Assembly (NCBI RefSeq): GCF_963678635.1
Contig: NC_087064.1
Span: 54,065,338 to 54,129,337, forward strand
Length of the DNA stretch: 64,000 nucleotides
Direction: 5' to 3'
Source of the DNA: Symsagittifera roscoffensis
Lineage: Eukaryota; Xenacoelomorpha; Acoela; Convolutidae
A program made the translations under genes and the position numbers. This document shows, one piece after another, positions 18,626 through 28,532 of this stretch (positions are counted from its first letter, which is position 1; every line of letters starts with the position of its first letter). The notes below the pieces were generated by a model that saw only the letters and a program-made list of their open reading frames with translations, searched no databases and was not told the DNA's origin.

Positions 18626-18800
18626 TGTAACATTCGCCCAAATACTACACAGTGACGGAGCGTTGAAAAAGTACCTATTAACGACTGGCAGGCGTCAATT
18701 ACCTTAATTCTACTCGTTTTTCACCGTCTTGACCTTGCCAGTTGATTTTCTGGTCTGTTTAGGGCTAAGTAAAAAGTTACTATTTTTAGGCCATCAGTCA
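18626..18800 (-). repeat. Element A 5' LTR, visible part
   Basis: 175 bp starting TGTAACAT and matching 1018-1192, about 95% identical by eye. It is cut off by the N gap at 18801. The promoter of the element would lie in the missing part to the right. Confidence 0.85.
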
Positions 18801-19000
18801 NNNNNNNNNNNNNNNNNNNNNNNNNNNNNNNNNNNNNNNNNNNNNNNNNNNNNNNNNNNNNNNNNNNNNNNNNNNNNNNNNNNNNNNNNNNNNNNNNNNN
18901 NNNNNNNNNNNNNNNNNNNNNNNNNNNNNNNNNNNNNNNNNNNNNNNNNNNNNNNNNNNNNNNNNNNNNNNNNNNNNNNNNNNNNNNNNNNNNNNNNNNN
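18801..19000. other. Assembly gap of 200 N
   Basis: The gap hides the rest of the element A 5' LTR, the target-site duplication, and about 0.7 kb of family B leader that should lie between the B sequences on its two sides. The written size of 200 is therefore unlikely to be real. Confidence 0.95.
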
Positions 19001-20310
19001 GGAGGAATGCTCGAGTGAAATATGAGTAACCGAAGTTCTTCACAGTTTATCCTAATAATAATGGTTAGTTTTCTAATAATTTCTGTTAGTCCTGAGTCTT
19101 TGATAAGGGTTGCAGAGTGAATTGACGTTTGAGGTCGCTAGACACTTTTAATTATGATGTGGGGGAACAAAAATGTTCTGATTGACCCAAGGGAAGCCTT
19201 TATGATCTGTATTATTAAAAACAATTATCGAAAAGCAAAGATTGGCCTTGATAATTGTTCAGATACAAGATTAAAGTTAAAGAAAATTTATAGGTTTAAA
19301 AATTTGTTCAAAGGTTTTGATTTGAGTTGATATGAGTTTTTGAATGAATGTAATTATGTTTCAGGTGAGGAAGTGACGATGAATAAAAAAGCAGTTCTTG
19401 AAAAGCAAGAATTTCTTCATAAATTTACTAAAACAAAACAAAAATTTAATTTCTAGCTAATTTTGTGTTATTATTTTAAAAAAAATAATTTTACAAGTCT
19501 TTCAAAATTAAAATACTGCAGTATTCGATGGAAAAAATGACTTGTATTCTGTTTATCAGTTGTAATTTTTAATATATATAGGGCTATAAAGCATCAAGAA
19601 ATTTATTGCTTGGAAATTAGGTTTCTTTTTCCAAGTAAATTCACTTTCATGTCAGAGAATATAAATCTACTGCATAGAAGATTCTGAGGACATATACTTT
19701 TTGCGGTTTGCGTCTTGTCAGGATGTAGCAGCTTTGTCTATCGGTCAGTTTTTGAACTGGTGTTTGTTGTATAGTTTGAATATTGGGGTAGATTCATTGA
19801 GACGTAGAGACATATCTAATAAATTGTCTAGTCAATCTATCATTTTATTTTGGTGTTTTTTCCAATTCAAATTTGCTAAATCTAGGTTAGTTAGGTCTTG
19901 TTTGAGACTTTTCGTCGCACCAGATGAGTTTTAGCCAGAGGTAGCGTTCTCACAGAGTAATTTCAGATAAGGTACACCGTCTGTTCGTCGCGCTATCTTA
20001 TTTTCGTCCGGATAGATTCGTGCAACTTCTCAGTCTAGTACCAATCCTTATCTTACTCTTATATCTCCTAGCCCCAATAGATCTAATGTAAACTGGTAAT
20101 TGCGGGTCAGTTTTACGGAACCTGTCCAAAGGAGAGCAAGTGTTTTCTAAGATTTATTCAAATTGTTTTGGTGCTGAAACTACAAGTTTTTTCAGCACCA
20201 CAATTATTTTTCAGTGTTAGTTATGGAATATGATAGGTTATTTAGTAATATTCTATAGGGATAGTTTTATCAATCATATAATTCGTTATAAGAACTTGTT
20301 CACAACTGGT
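19001..20310 (-). repeat. LTR and leader of LTR family B, copy 1
   Basis: The reverse complement aligns with 37.6-39.02 kb. Shared landmarks are 'TGTTCCCCCA' with following leader (19165 region against 38880), the 'GATAAACAGA' leader part, CACCGTCTGTTCGTC (near 19975, against 37918), 'TGCTGAAACTAC' (near 20175) and GATAAAACTATC near the LTR start (about 20270). Identity is roughly 65-75%, so the copy is old. It is the 5' part of the B element whose gag lies at 1-1017. Confidence 0.8.
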
Positions 20311-20867
20311 TCCAATTGGATGAATTTTTGTGAGTAAAAAATCCATTCAATTCGGTCTAAATTGATTTTTTAGTCATTTTGGCTTCAAAATTTTCCAGAA
20401 AAATTGATTCAAGTCGATCTTAACAAAACAGTGTCTAAATAGTACATTGTTAATCAGTTTGGATCGGTTTAAAATCAAATTAAAATCAATTTAAATGGAT
20501 TCAAAACCATTTTTTCAATGCGGGGATATTTGCTTCCGTTTGCTTAAGACTTTCACACGGTATTTCCAAGCTAGTTTTTGCCGACCAAAAGCTAGAGTGG
20601 AGAATATAGTGTTTGAAAGGACAATCTAAAAAGTCACAAAAAATTTAAAAGTTCAAACTTGTCGAAAAGTGATTATAACTCAAATTTTCGGCATGCTTTG
20701 AAAATGTGACGGGTTTTCGTTTCATCCAAACATGGACTTAAATTTAATATTCTTATCCCCAGAATGGGTTAAAGCAACGTTTTTTGCAAATTAAATTTTA
20801 ATTATACTCTTAAATTATTTGATGCGGACGTTGAGACGGAAACGAACATAAAATTAAATTGATCGGG
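20311..20867. other. Non-coding AT-rich DNA
   Basis: Nothing recognisable. Several near-copies of AAATCAATTTAAA/TTAAATTGATTT-type sequence at 20340-20510 suggest a decayed short repeat. Confidence 0.4.
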
Positions 20868-21131
20868 TCAAGTAAATTGTTTTGCTGCTTTGGGAGACAT
20901 ATCGCCACAACTAGTAGCAAGCAATAATTCATCTGAATTCTGAAAATGACATTTTGTCTCAACCAGTTTAATCACGAATCTTTGTTTAGTGATTCCGGGA
21001 AACAATCCATATCGAATCCCACAGCATAGTTGTTGAAAAGAATGATTTATTGAATTTAAATTCAAAGAAGTTGTCTTTCCATTGGTAAATTGGTCTGGTA
21101 CAAATGTTCGCCTCTTGTTGACGATGACCAA
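20868..21131 (-). CDS. Unrecognised 87-codon ORF
   Basis: An open frame with balanced protein-like composition ('NKRRTFVPDQFTNGKTTS', 'CGIRYGLFPGITKQRFVIK'), unlike the low-complexity frames around it. No family recognised. It lies about 1.3 kb beyond the small ORF that follows the PolB relic on the same strand, so it could be a fragment of the same decayed mobile element or a captured exon. Confidence 0.3.
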   Translation of the reverse strand: MVIVNKRRTFVPDQFTNGKTTSLNLNSINHSFQQLCCGIRYGLFPGITKQRFVIKLVETKCHFQNSDELLLATSCGDMSPKAAKQFT

Positions 21132-22159
21132 CAGGGAGACGAAATAAAAGCAAATTTTTTTATTTTCAAAAATTCAAATTGTTTTAAAACTGATTACGAA
21201 AAAGTGAGCGAAAAAAAATTTACTTGAAATTGCTTGAAAAACAATTAAAGTCGCAAACAATAACCCCACGAATCAAGCTGCATCTGCTAGCTTCGGCAGA
21301 GTCCCAAGCGGAAAGTTGCCTACTAATTTTATCCTTATTTGAGAACCGAGGCATTTTCTTTTGTTTTTGATTACTCCAATCTCTTTGACAAATGTAAAAT
21401 TAACCGAAAAAAGGTTCTCAAGCCATTCATGATAAATTCGATGTCAGTTATAGTTGTTTAAAGTATATCGAATTGTTTTTGATAGCTTCGAGTCCCAAAA
21501 TTTCAGGTTTTTTGAGAAAGCTGATTTCCATCGATGAAACTAAAAGTACATGAAATTGTGTTTGATAATTCTAAGGAGATCAAAAGCCTAATCTAACAAT
21601 GAAAAACATTTGTGATAGCCTCGGCAGTTACAAATGTTTTCCTGAAAACTAGCCCAATTTTGAAATTTAATAGCTCTGGTCTATATCAAATAAAACTGAT
21701 CTTGAGATGAATGCAAACTTATGAGGAAACACATATCCAGCTAATCAAATACTGACATTTACTTGTTCAAAGTGGTGTTTAGTAGATTCGATCAATATGC
21801 AACAATGGTTGCTTTTTTTCTAGAAGGTTATTAGTAGTATAGAAATACGACACTGGGATCGAGGGTGTGGGACAAAATGGTTTAATGCACTGGAGAATGC
21901 ACTGGTTCAATTATTTCTTTTCGCCACCAATACCTCGGCAAGTATTCCAAATGAACTAAAACTGAGCAATCCAGTGGTTATTTTGCTCGAGCTCTTGAAA
22001 AAATTCGCTCACATTGTTTTTGGTCAAGACATCGAAAAAAATCTTGCTTGAGTTGAGAACGGTTAAGCACATTTTTTTAATTGTAGAAAGTATTTCAACT
22101 GCATCTTAGCGTCACATTATCTTTCCAGGCCTTTTTGTTGGTTTAATCGGTTTTTGTTT
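21132..22159. other. Non-coding DNA
   Basis: No ORF, repeat or motif that I can support; ordinary AT-rich sequence. Confidence 0.4.
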
Positions 22160-22385
22160 ATAAGACCGCTCAAAAATGCTCAAATCTTGCTTGAAAAATC
22201 GTTCAAAAATCACCGCAAGATATGAGCGGTTTTTGAGCGGTTTTTGAGCGGTTTTTTAAGCAAGATTTGAGCAGTTTGAGCGGTTTTCCAAAAAAAAACC
22301 GCCCAAACTGCCCAAACCGCTCAAATCTTGCTGGAAAACCGCTCAAACCGCTCATATCTTGAGCGATTTTTGAGCGGGATCTCGA
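22160..22385. repeat. Fold-back cluster of CCGCTCAAA / TTTGAGCGG
   Basis: About 225 bp made of repeated TTTTTGAGCGG and its complement, with CAAATCTTGCT/AGCAAGATTTG inserts. The left part (22164-22270) and right part (22290-22385) are imperfect reverse complements around a centre near 22290, so the strand can fold into a long hairpin. This is typical of a fold-back or MITE-like element. The ORF across it is a repeat artefact. Confidence 0.75.
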
Positions 22386-22479
22386 CACGGGCAAACCAAA
22401 CTGAAAGCAGCTCGCCAATACCTATCTTTGGAAAGTAAGTGTAATTTAGTACACAGATTTAAAACATTGAAATTGGTAT

Positions 22480-22776
22480 CTATCGTAAATCAAACACAAA
22501 ACTATTGATTTTTGTGTTTTTTTTGCGCCTTTTTGACAGCGGTGCTATATCTTCAACTGCTTCGCGTTTGAAGGACCTTTCATATTTCGAAGACTGAGAA
22601 GAAGTAACTGGATCAATCAATTCATCGCTTTCGATATCGCTCTCAGAAAGCTCTAGGGATAAAAATCTACCTGGATCTGGAGCTTCACAGTTGCTGGCGC
22701 TACTCATTAGGTCTCTAAACGTTCGACTGGATTGAGTATCCATAACAAGAAAGCTATCTTTTGACCCGTAATTCAA
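22480..22776 (-). CDS. Small acidic ORF with basic C-terminal cluster, downstream of PolB relic
   Basis: About 98 codons: a Ser/Asp/Glu-rich middle ('LSLELSESDIESDELIDP') followed by 'KREAVEDIAPLSKRRKKN', a nuclear-localisation-like cluster, and a hydrophobic end. There is no ATG at the 5' end, and an upstream stop lies about ten codons away. It sits about 780 bp downstream of the PolB motif C region on the same strand. The second PolB relic has a similar acidic-plus-KRKKRK ORF at 56656-56853 at a comparable distance, so both may be the PolB C-terminal tail or the next gene. Confidence 0.4.
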   Translation of the reverse strand: MNYGSKDSFLVMDTQSSRTFRDLMSSASNCEAPDPGRFLSLELSESDIESDELIDPVTSSQSSKYERSFKREAVEDIAPLSKRRKKNTKINSFVFDLR

Positions 22777-22799
22777 ATCTAGCGTAAAGATTTCTTCTT

Positions 22800-23556
22800 G
22801 CTTCGAGTTTTAAGGATCCCAATCGACTGTCTTACCTTTTATCTCAAAAAAGTGTCTAAATCTTCGTGTTCGTGGCGACTGGTTCTACTTTTCCACTCAC
22901 GTTCCTATCAGCATTAATCATCATCATCCCGCTTGCTATTGCTATCATCGGGAAAGTTCTAAAGTGATCGTTTGGCATTGGGGAGATACCATCGCTGAGG
23001 ATATTTGCTTGTCTTCATATGCTGACAATGCGACTTCTTTTGCTCAAACAGAACTCATTACATGCCTCTCAGAGCTGATGCACTTAATCTTGGTTTTTGC
23101 AAAGTTTTCAGTAGTGAGAGTTTCTAATTTAAAGAACTTCAATTTTATGTTGAAAGATTCTTCTCTTGATTTGTATATAAACTGACACATGAAGTTGAAA
23201 ACTGCAAAAAAAAACATCTACACATTCTTTTCAGAAGACACGCTCTTCTTTAAAAAAAATGTAAAACGTTCAATTTATCCCACCCTCACCCACAGAGACA
23301 AAAAAACACAATTTCTATGCAAAATAAAGTTTTAAAACAATTTTTTTACGATTTTTTTTCCAATTTTTTTTCATCAGTTTCATCGAAAAAACTAAAAATG
23401 ACTTCGTACATTCAAAAAAACTTAATGCCAATCAAAATTTTTTCATATCAAAAATAATTGACTTCGAAGAAAAACACTTTTTCAAAAATTAGAAAAAAAA
23501 ACATTCTTCGATCATCAATTTTGCGCCGGTAAAAACAATTTTTGAAGGAAATATGC
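22800..23556 (-). other. Degenerate interval after PolB palm region
   Basis: AT-rich with long A/T runs at 23200-23520. No PolB C-terminal motif could be read in any frame. A short open frame at 22964-23185 on the plus strand has no recognisable features. Confidence 0.35.
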
Positions 23557-23832
23557 TCACCTTGCGATAGTACTGAACTCGCCTTTAAACAACTGTAAGC
23601 TTGTTCTCTGCATTGTAGAGGAAGTGATCCAATGGATAATTGAAAAATTCATTGTTTTATTAACAATCCGAGTTTTGTCCGTTACGATTTCATACCTTAG
23701 GTTGTCAGTGTATGAGTACAAAATGTGACAATTAAGAAGGGACTTCGTAGCCTCATAACAAAACTTTACATTTCGAACTCTGCTAGTTCTAGTATAGACG
23801 TCCTGAAATTGGGTGTACTTCCCGTCTGCCAT
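23557..23832 (-). pseudogene. PolB copy 1, motif C fragment with splice-like end
   Basis: The longest open part (about 90 codons) of the palm region. 'YSYTDNLRYEIVTD' stands for the usual (F/Y)TDTDSLxYEI; loss of the second Asp shows it is inactive. The frame ends exactly at CAAG|GTGAGC (junction 23561/23560), a consensus splice donor, which could be chance or a captured exon edge. Confidence 0.6.
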
Positions 23833-24281
23833 TCATTGACGCTAATTTCAAGGCAGCCATGTGATCACTATTTAGGCTTCCAAAGACTTTAAAATTACTT
23901 ACTTTTCGCCATGTTTCCTTAGCATCTCGAAAAAAACTTAATCTTTATTGACTCTTTTTTTGAATCTCCCACTTCCCGACAAACACATTTTGACCAATAA
24001 CTTGTACAGTGCTTTTTCAAACTTCTTTTTCGCCGCTTTAATTTTGTTTGTGATTAGAGTTATGTGCGGTTCGAGCTACAATTCTTGCTTGAACTTGACA
24101 ATGTAATACAGTATATGCTTCACGTAGAGTTTAAGAAGAAGTTTATATTTAATTATATACTGAATCTTATCATGTAAATTTGAGACATTTTCGTCCTATT
24201 TTTCCATTCTTTTATATATGCTTATTAGATTTGTTTGTTATCTGCTTAACCATTCTTTTTGAACTACTACCTTAATGCCTG

Positions 24282-24551
24282 TCAAGGTATAATCACGATA
24301 AACTTCATCAACAACTGAGGATGTTTTAAATCAATAACAACAAAATAACCATAGACTGCTTTGTCAGGGTTTGCTAAAAATTCTTGTTTTGACATATAAT
24401 TCTCAAATCCGTTTCCATGATTGCCTCTTCCAACTCTAACCTCCATGGTATTGACATTGCATGCAGGTAGGTTGTGAGCCTGCATTACTTTCACGTATAA
24501 GTTGTTGGCATCTTCGATTAAGTTATATGTAGTATGATCAATCTGAATGCA
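24282..24551 (-). pseudogene. PolB copy 1, motif A fragment
   Basis: Open from a TAA near 24557 to 24282, about 89 codons. It opens with 'IQIDHTTYNLIEDANNLY', where DANNLY is the motif A signature (DxxNLYG), but the following Gly is lost. It then reads 'MQAHNLPACNV' in place of the common 'AMSQPLP…', followed about 45 residues later by 'YGYFVVIDLKHPQ', matching the family 'GYxLEVDLxYP' strand. Confidence 0.68.
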
Positions 24552-25760
24552 TTAAGCTTTCAGTTCGATTACTTGTTGTTTGAAGTGAACTGTCGTTTTT
24601 CAACAATAGTTTCACCTCGCATCCATTTTTCAATCACGTCCAGGTGACTCCGTTAGCATTTCAACATCAGCCTGACATACACGCCTGAAAGCGTCAAAAA
24701 CCAAAGTCGAAGCTGTGAAATGATGAACGCAATCAAGGCCTTAGGTTTCGAAGCTGATGGAGCGAATTTCCTCAAAAAAAAACAGGCTTGCTACTTGGCA
24801 GATGAAAGTCAGTGAATGAAAAGTTACTTGGCTTCAATCAAATTATCGAAAATGGCTAATTTACCTCCGTAGAAAATATTCACGCATTTTCCGAGAGGCA
24901 GTAGTTTTTTTTTCGAAAATTTTTCAGTCGGTCAATTAGTTTTACGGATAAAATACTGTGTATGATAATTCTACAAGTTTGGCTTAATTTTTGAAACTAG
25001 TGTTCCAGAATTGAATATTTGTTTTCGGGAAAGTTGTCAACTAACATTTCCAGCGATGAGTTATAAAACCTGGAGAATATCTGCAGCGAAGATCATTATA
25101 CGTGTTTCGCGTGGTCTGACCATTACGTGTAATGATTTTTACAACTAATCCCATTTTTAGTGAAAGACATTTCTCGTCGTTGGATGGAATGACATGTATT
25201 GTACTACACGAGTCACAATCGTTGCGAGTTGGCATTGGTGATGCATGTCGTAGTTCTACATTTTATGTTCAACCACTGGAATGTAATTTATGTTTCTTTC
25301 CGCTTATTTACATTTGTCATGCACCCATCCTTAAAACTTATCCAAAAAGTTACAGTGGCACAGACATTTTTAATCGCTTTCATTAAAACTTTACTGTCAG
25401 ATCCAACAGCTCAAAATTTCTTCTTCCCATAGTTGGCTGCAATCTCCCACAAAAAGCAGCAATTTTAATTCATAGATGTAAGCATCTCGAGCTAACATAT
25501 GTAACTCTCTTATAAATTTTCTAAACAGTTTTCAAAGAGTAAATCTTTAAAAAATGGTTCTGAGAACTCAAGATCAGTAGCAGCCATGGATTATCCAGAG
25601 GGATCAGCTTTTTCTAGAATGCGAGATGATGAAAATAGTGGATTGTCATACATGTTAAAACAAGGTTTAAGAACGATTCGAAGTCGAAATAAACACCACA
25701 ATAGGTGCATAACAGAGACCGCGAATATTCACACTTGATGTTATTATGTTCGCCTGTTGG

Positions 25761-26731
25761 CAATATCACTAGAACTGGTTCAGGATCTTATAAAATTCCT
25801 CGTACGTTTGATGATTAACTTCATTGTTATGAATTTGAAAGCAGTTACGGCACAACTGCAGGAAGATTTGGATTTTTTGCTTTCTAATTTTACAGAGAAA
25901 TTGTGGCAGATCCTTCATCGAGACAAACTGGTGCACTCCGGGTTCATATAACCAAGCAGATGTTTGATGAAATTATCTTAAGTTTCAAGTTTTGAAATAA
26001 CCATTGGAAAGAGATCTCCTTTTTGGTATTGAAACACTTTTACTTGAGCGTTATCAAGTCATTTGATTGCGAATTTGTGATCAAACTCATTGGCAAATGC
26101 TTGTCAGATACTTGACAGGCTCCGGGTTTTGTAAAAAAAAATTGGATCAGTATTTTCAAATTCAGGGTCAACTTGCCTCCCAATAAGAGACTAGGTTTGT
26201 ATCTAAGCTGATAGGTGGCCTTGTAAAATAACAGAATGCAAGTGTGGTCGTTTTGATTACGAAATTTCATCAATTTTTGTGACCTGCTATTTTGGCAGTG
26301 AAGGGTACGAACTAACTGCCTCTGATTGGTAACGATTAAGGAATTTCATGTTTACCTCATTTACACGCTTATGAACCCAACCGCTACCATGAGTTGAAAA
26401 ATCTGCATTATGGCTTCCATTTTTTTGAGCATTTCGGGAAGTCGTTCATCAGACAAACCGTTTGCGTACAGGTGCGTCATCAATGAGTTAGGGACTTTAC
26501 GGGGTTGTGTACGGGATGAATAAGCTCAGTTTGAGCTAAGATTGGGCTGTACAGTTGTGTCTCAAGCTGTGCTGCGCTGTGTTGCGCAAAACGGCGGGCT
26601 ATCTTGAGAAATGTGCAGGGGAGCGGCAAATACATGGCAGCGTGTGAATTGTTGGGCGCTCATAGTCACCAGATGAGAAAATGTGTGTTGTGTGAACTGG
26701 CGCACGCCCTTCCTCACTAGTTAAGAAGTGA
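25761..26731. other. Non-coding or unassignable DNA
   Basis: Holds a 77-codon minus ORF at 26040-26273 ('MMKFRNQNDHTCILLFYKAT…'), which could be the degenerate N-terminus of the PolB relic but shows no family motif. A locally GC-richer stretch at 26480-26720 has no ORF. Confidence 0.35.
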
Positions 26732-26733
26732 GC

Positions 26734-26766
<33 letters not shown>

Positions 26767-26782
26767 TGTGTGTGTGTGTGTG
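26732..26782. repeat. (GT)n microsatellite
   Basis: About 50 bp of GT dinucleotides with a single TAT interruption. Confidence 0.95.
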
Positions 26783-27094
26783 TTATTTTAGTCTGCTGGC
26801 TGCCTTGAGCAAGTATGTAGCGTGTTTTGTATTTGTACAAGGGGACGTTAAATTTCTCACTTTAAGCTGGAATTCGAAGAAAAGGAGAAATGAACCACCA
26901 TGAAGAGAGAAAAATCTGAGATCTTGAAATGAGAAAATTTTTTGACCCTCTTTCAAATGTAACAAGGACCTTGTTAACCATTCCCCTTTCCTCTATTGCG
27001 GGAATATTGGTTACAAGGTACTAAATTGTATATGCTTGACTGTTCAAGTCTCTCTTTATAGGGCAGGGAATTCTCTACAAGGTACCAAAAAAAA

Positions 27095-27700
27095 TTGATT
27101 AACAGATCCTGTAATATTGTTTTTGCATTTCGATCGAAGCAATGATTTGATGTACCGGCTGTTTTGTAATTTTCAATGAATCGTCCACAAGTTTTGTTGC
27201 TTAAAACTTTGTTTTAAAAAAAATTGAGAATGAACATAACTGGCCGAACCTTCGATTTAACTCAAATGAACTGAAAGAAATTCCCAAAACGCCACATTTG
27301 CACAAGAATATTTTGCAATATGTGAAATAGGCTTACATACAGCATTTAGCATTTATAAAAAAAAACGTATACGCTGCAACATATCTAAGACAGGAGCAAG
27401 ATTGAAAACTATCACTTTCTAAGACAGAAATAATTTGCAACGAACAAAACTAAGACATTTTTCAAGCAGAAAACTAAACAGAAATTGAGTGTTATATGAA
27501 GAGCTTGTTAAACAGGATTGATTTGCAGCAAACAAAAATTAGACAATTTTTCAACCAAAAAAAACCAGAAAATTAGTATTAAACTAAAGTGTATTTAAAA
27601 ATTTTTTTTTCAGCAATGATTTGATGTACCGGCTGTTTTGTACATCAAATCATTGCTTCGATCGAAATGCAAAAACAATATTAAAGGATCTGTTAATCAA
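27095..27700. repeat. 60-bp inverted repeat pair with local fold-back
   Basis: 27095-27154 and 27641-27700 are reverse complements with one mismatch in 60. In addition, 27138-27168 is repeated directly at 27612-27642, so the right end forms its own hairpin (GCAATGATTTGATGTAC / reverse complement around CGGCTGTTTT). The interval holds AT-rich DNA without ORFs. Confidence 0.9.
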
Positions 27701-27887
27701 GGTTCCGATTGATCTAAGTATCACGATTTTTTTTTTTCGATTCAATAGTCGTTTTTTTTTATTTTGTTGTTTTTTATCGTTTTTGTATTTATGTTTCAAT
27801 TTTTTTCAGAATCATGAACATGTCCAATTGCACGCCTGGTCCCGTTAGAACACTCGACAGAAAAACGATTTGTGAAGAAAAACTCAT

Positions 27888-28094
27888 TTGCTCAATTACA
27901 TTGAGTTTTTGGGTGTCTGCAAAGCTAGGCTTCAGTATAATCTCGGATCTTTTCGATTCTCCACTTTAACATTTGACAAAGACGAGCCAAGCAAGTTCAA
28001 TTCCTCTGCGGAAAGTTCTTTGTTCCTGAAAATTGCTTACCAGCAACAGGCTCTTGGACATGCAAAACAGGGCAAGCAAATCGGGACAAGGTAA
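27888..28094 (+). CDS. Possible exon ending in a splice donor
   Basis: About 68 codons with protein-like composition in the second half ('FDKDEPSKFNSSAESSLFLK'). The frame ends exactly at GGGACAAG|GTAAAA, a good donor. A matching acceptor (CATTCTAACAG) lies at about 28303, followed by 'EMFDATDFTKTSEEWQKNWK'-type sequence in one frame. Unrecognised. It could be a small host gene fragment or chance. Confidence 0.25.
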   Translation: MLNYIEFLGVCKARLQYNLGSFRFSTLTFDKDEPSKFNSSAESSLFLKIAYQQQALGHAKQGKQIGTR

Positions 28095-28532
28095 AAACTG
28101 TTTTTTTGTTCTTGTAGTTTTCTAATTATAGTTGCATCAACCAAGCAATTGTATAGATGACTTACGCACAACAATTATTTTTGCCATATGCATTTTGCCA
28201 TTGCATTTTTTTGTTTTTACCTAAAGTTTTTGTTTGGATATATTATACCCACAACAAGCGACCTTTGCTTGCATTTATTGCCACAAACAATCCATTCTAA
28301 CAGGAAATGTTTGATGCAACGGACTTCACTAAAACTTCAGAGGAATGGCAAAAAAATTGGAAAGCTGTTGTCCGAACATGAGAATGAAAAAAGTTTTTTT
28401 TTTCAACAAACACACGCTTTTAGTGTTTCATATTGCTTGTTCCTTACCTTTCGTATAATTTTGGCCCTCTTTAAGGTCAACAAAATATTTTCGATGATAT
28501 TGATCCGCTCAAGAAAATTGTGTGGTTTTTAA

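Larger units (their letters stand above)
1018..19000 (-). mobile_element. Element A: Ty3/gypsy LTR retrotransposon with macro domain and extra ORF
   Basis: A minus-strand LTR retrotransposon of about 18 kb. Matching LTR ends lie at 1018-1192 and 18626-18800, a primer binding site follows the right LTR, and gag, protease, RT, RNase H and integrase are in Ty3/gypsy order. It is unusually long because of a leader of about 3 kb, an acidic spacer and macro domain after integrase, and a large ORF4. Most ORFs are broken by single frameshifts or stops, and the two visible LTR segments differ at about 8 of 175 positions, so it is not recent. The exact right end is hidden in the N gap. It sits inside a family B element of the same orientation. 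Confidence 0.93.
23557..25760 (-). pseudogene. Protein-primed family B DNA polymerase relic (Maverick/Polinton-like), copy 1
   Basis: Pieces of a protein-primed PolB (DNA_pol_B_2 type) occur in the correct order on the minus strand, in changing frames. They are 'VYFDFESFL' (25694-25668, exonuclease I), 'IPVVEHKM' with 'NYDMHH' across a stop (25285-25241, exonuclease II), 'IHVIPSNDEK' (about 25199), 'VIEKWMRGETIVEKRQ' (about 24643-24590), 'DANNLY' (24512-24495, polymerase motif A), 'YGYFVVIDLKHP' (about 24355), 'KKKFEKALYKLL' (about 24040-24003, motif B helix) and 'YSYTDNLRYEI' (about 23716-23684, motif C). In life it copies linear DNA from a terminal protein. Here it is full of stops and frameshifts. 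No capsid, ATPase or integrase gene was found nearby. Confidence 0.72.

Noticed and set aside
22203-22418. 71-codon minus ORF across the fold-back cluster
   Set aside because: Composition follows the GAGCGG repeat; no independent coding signal.
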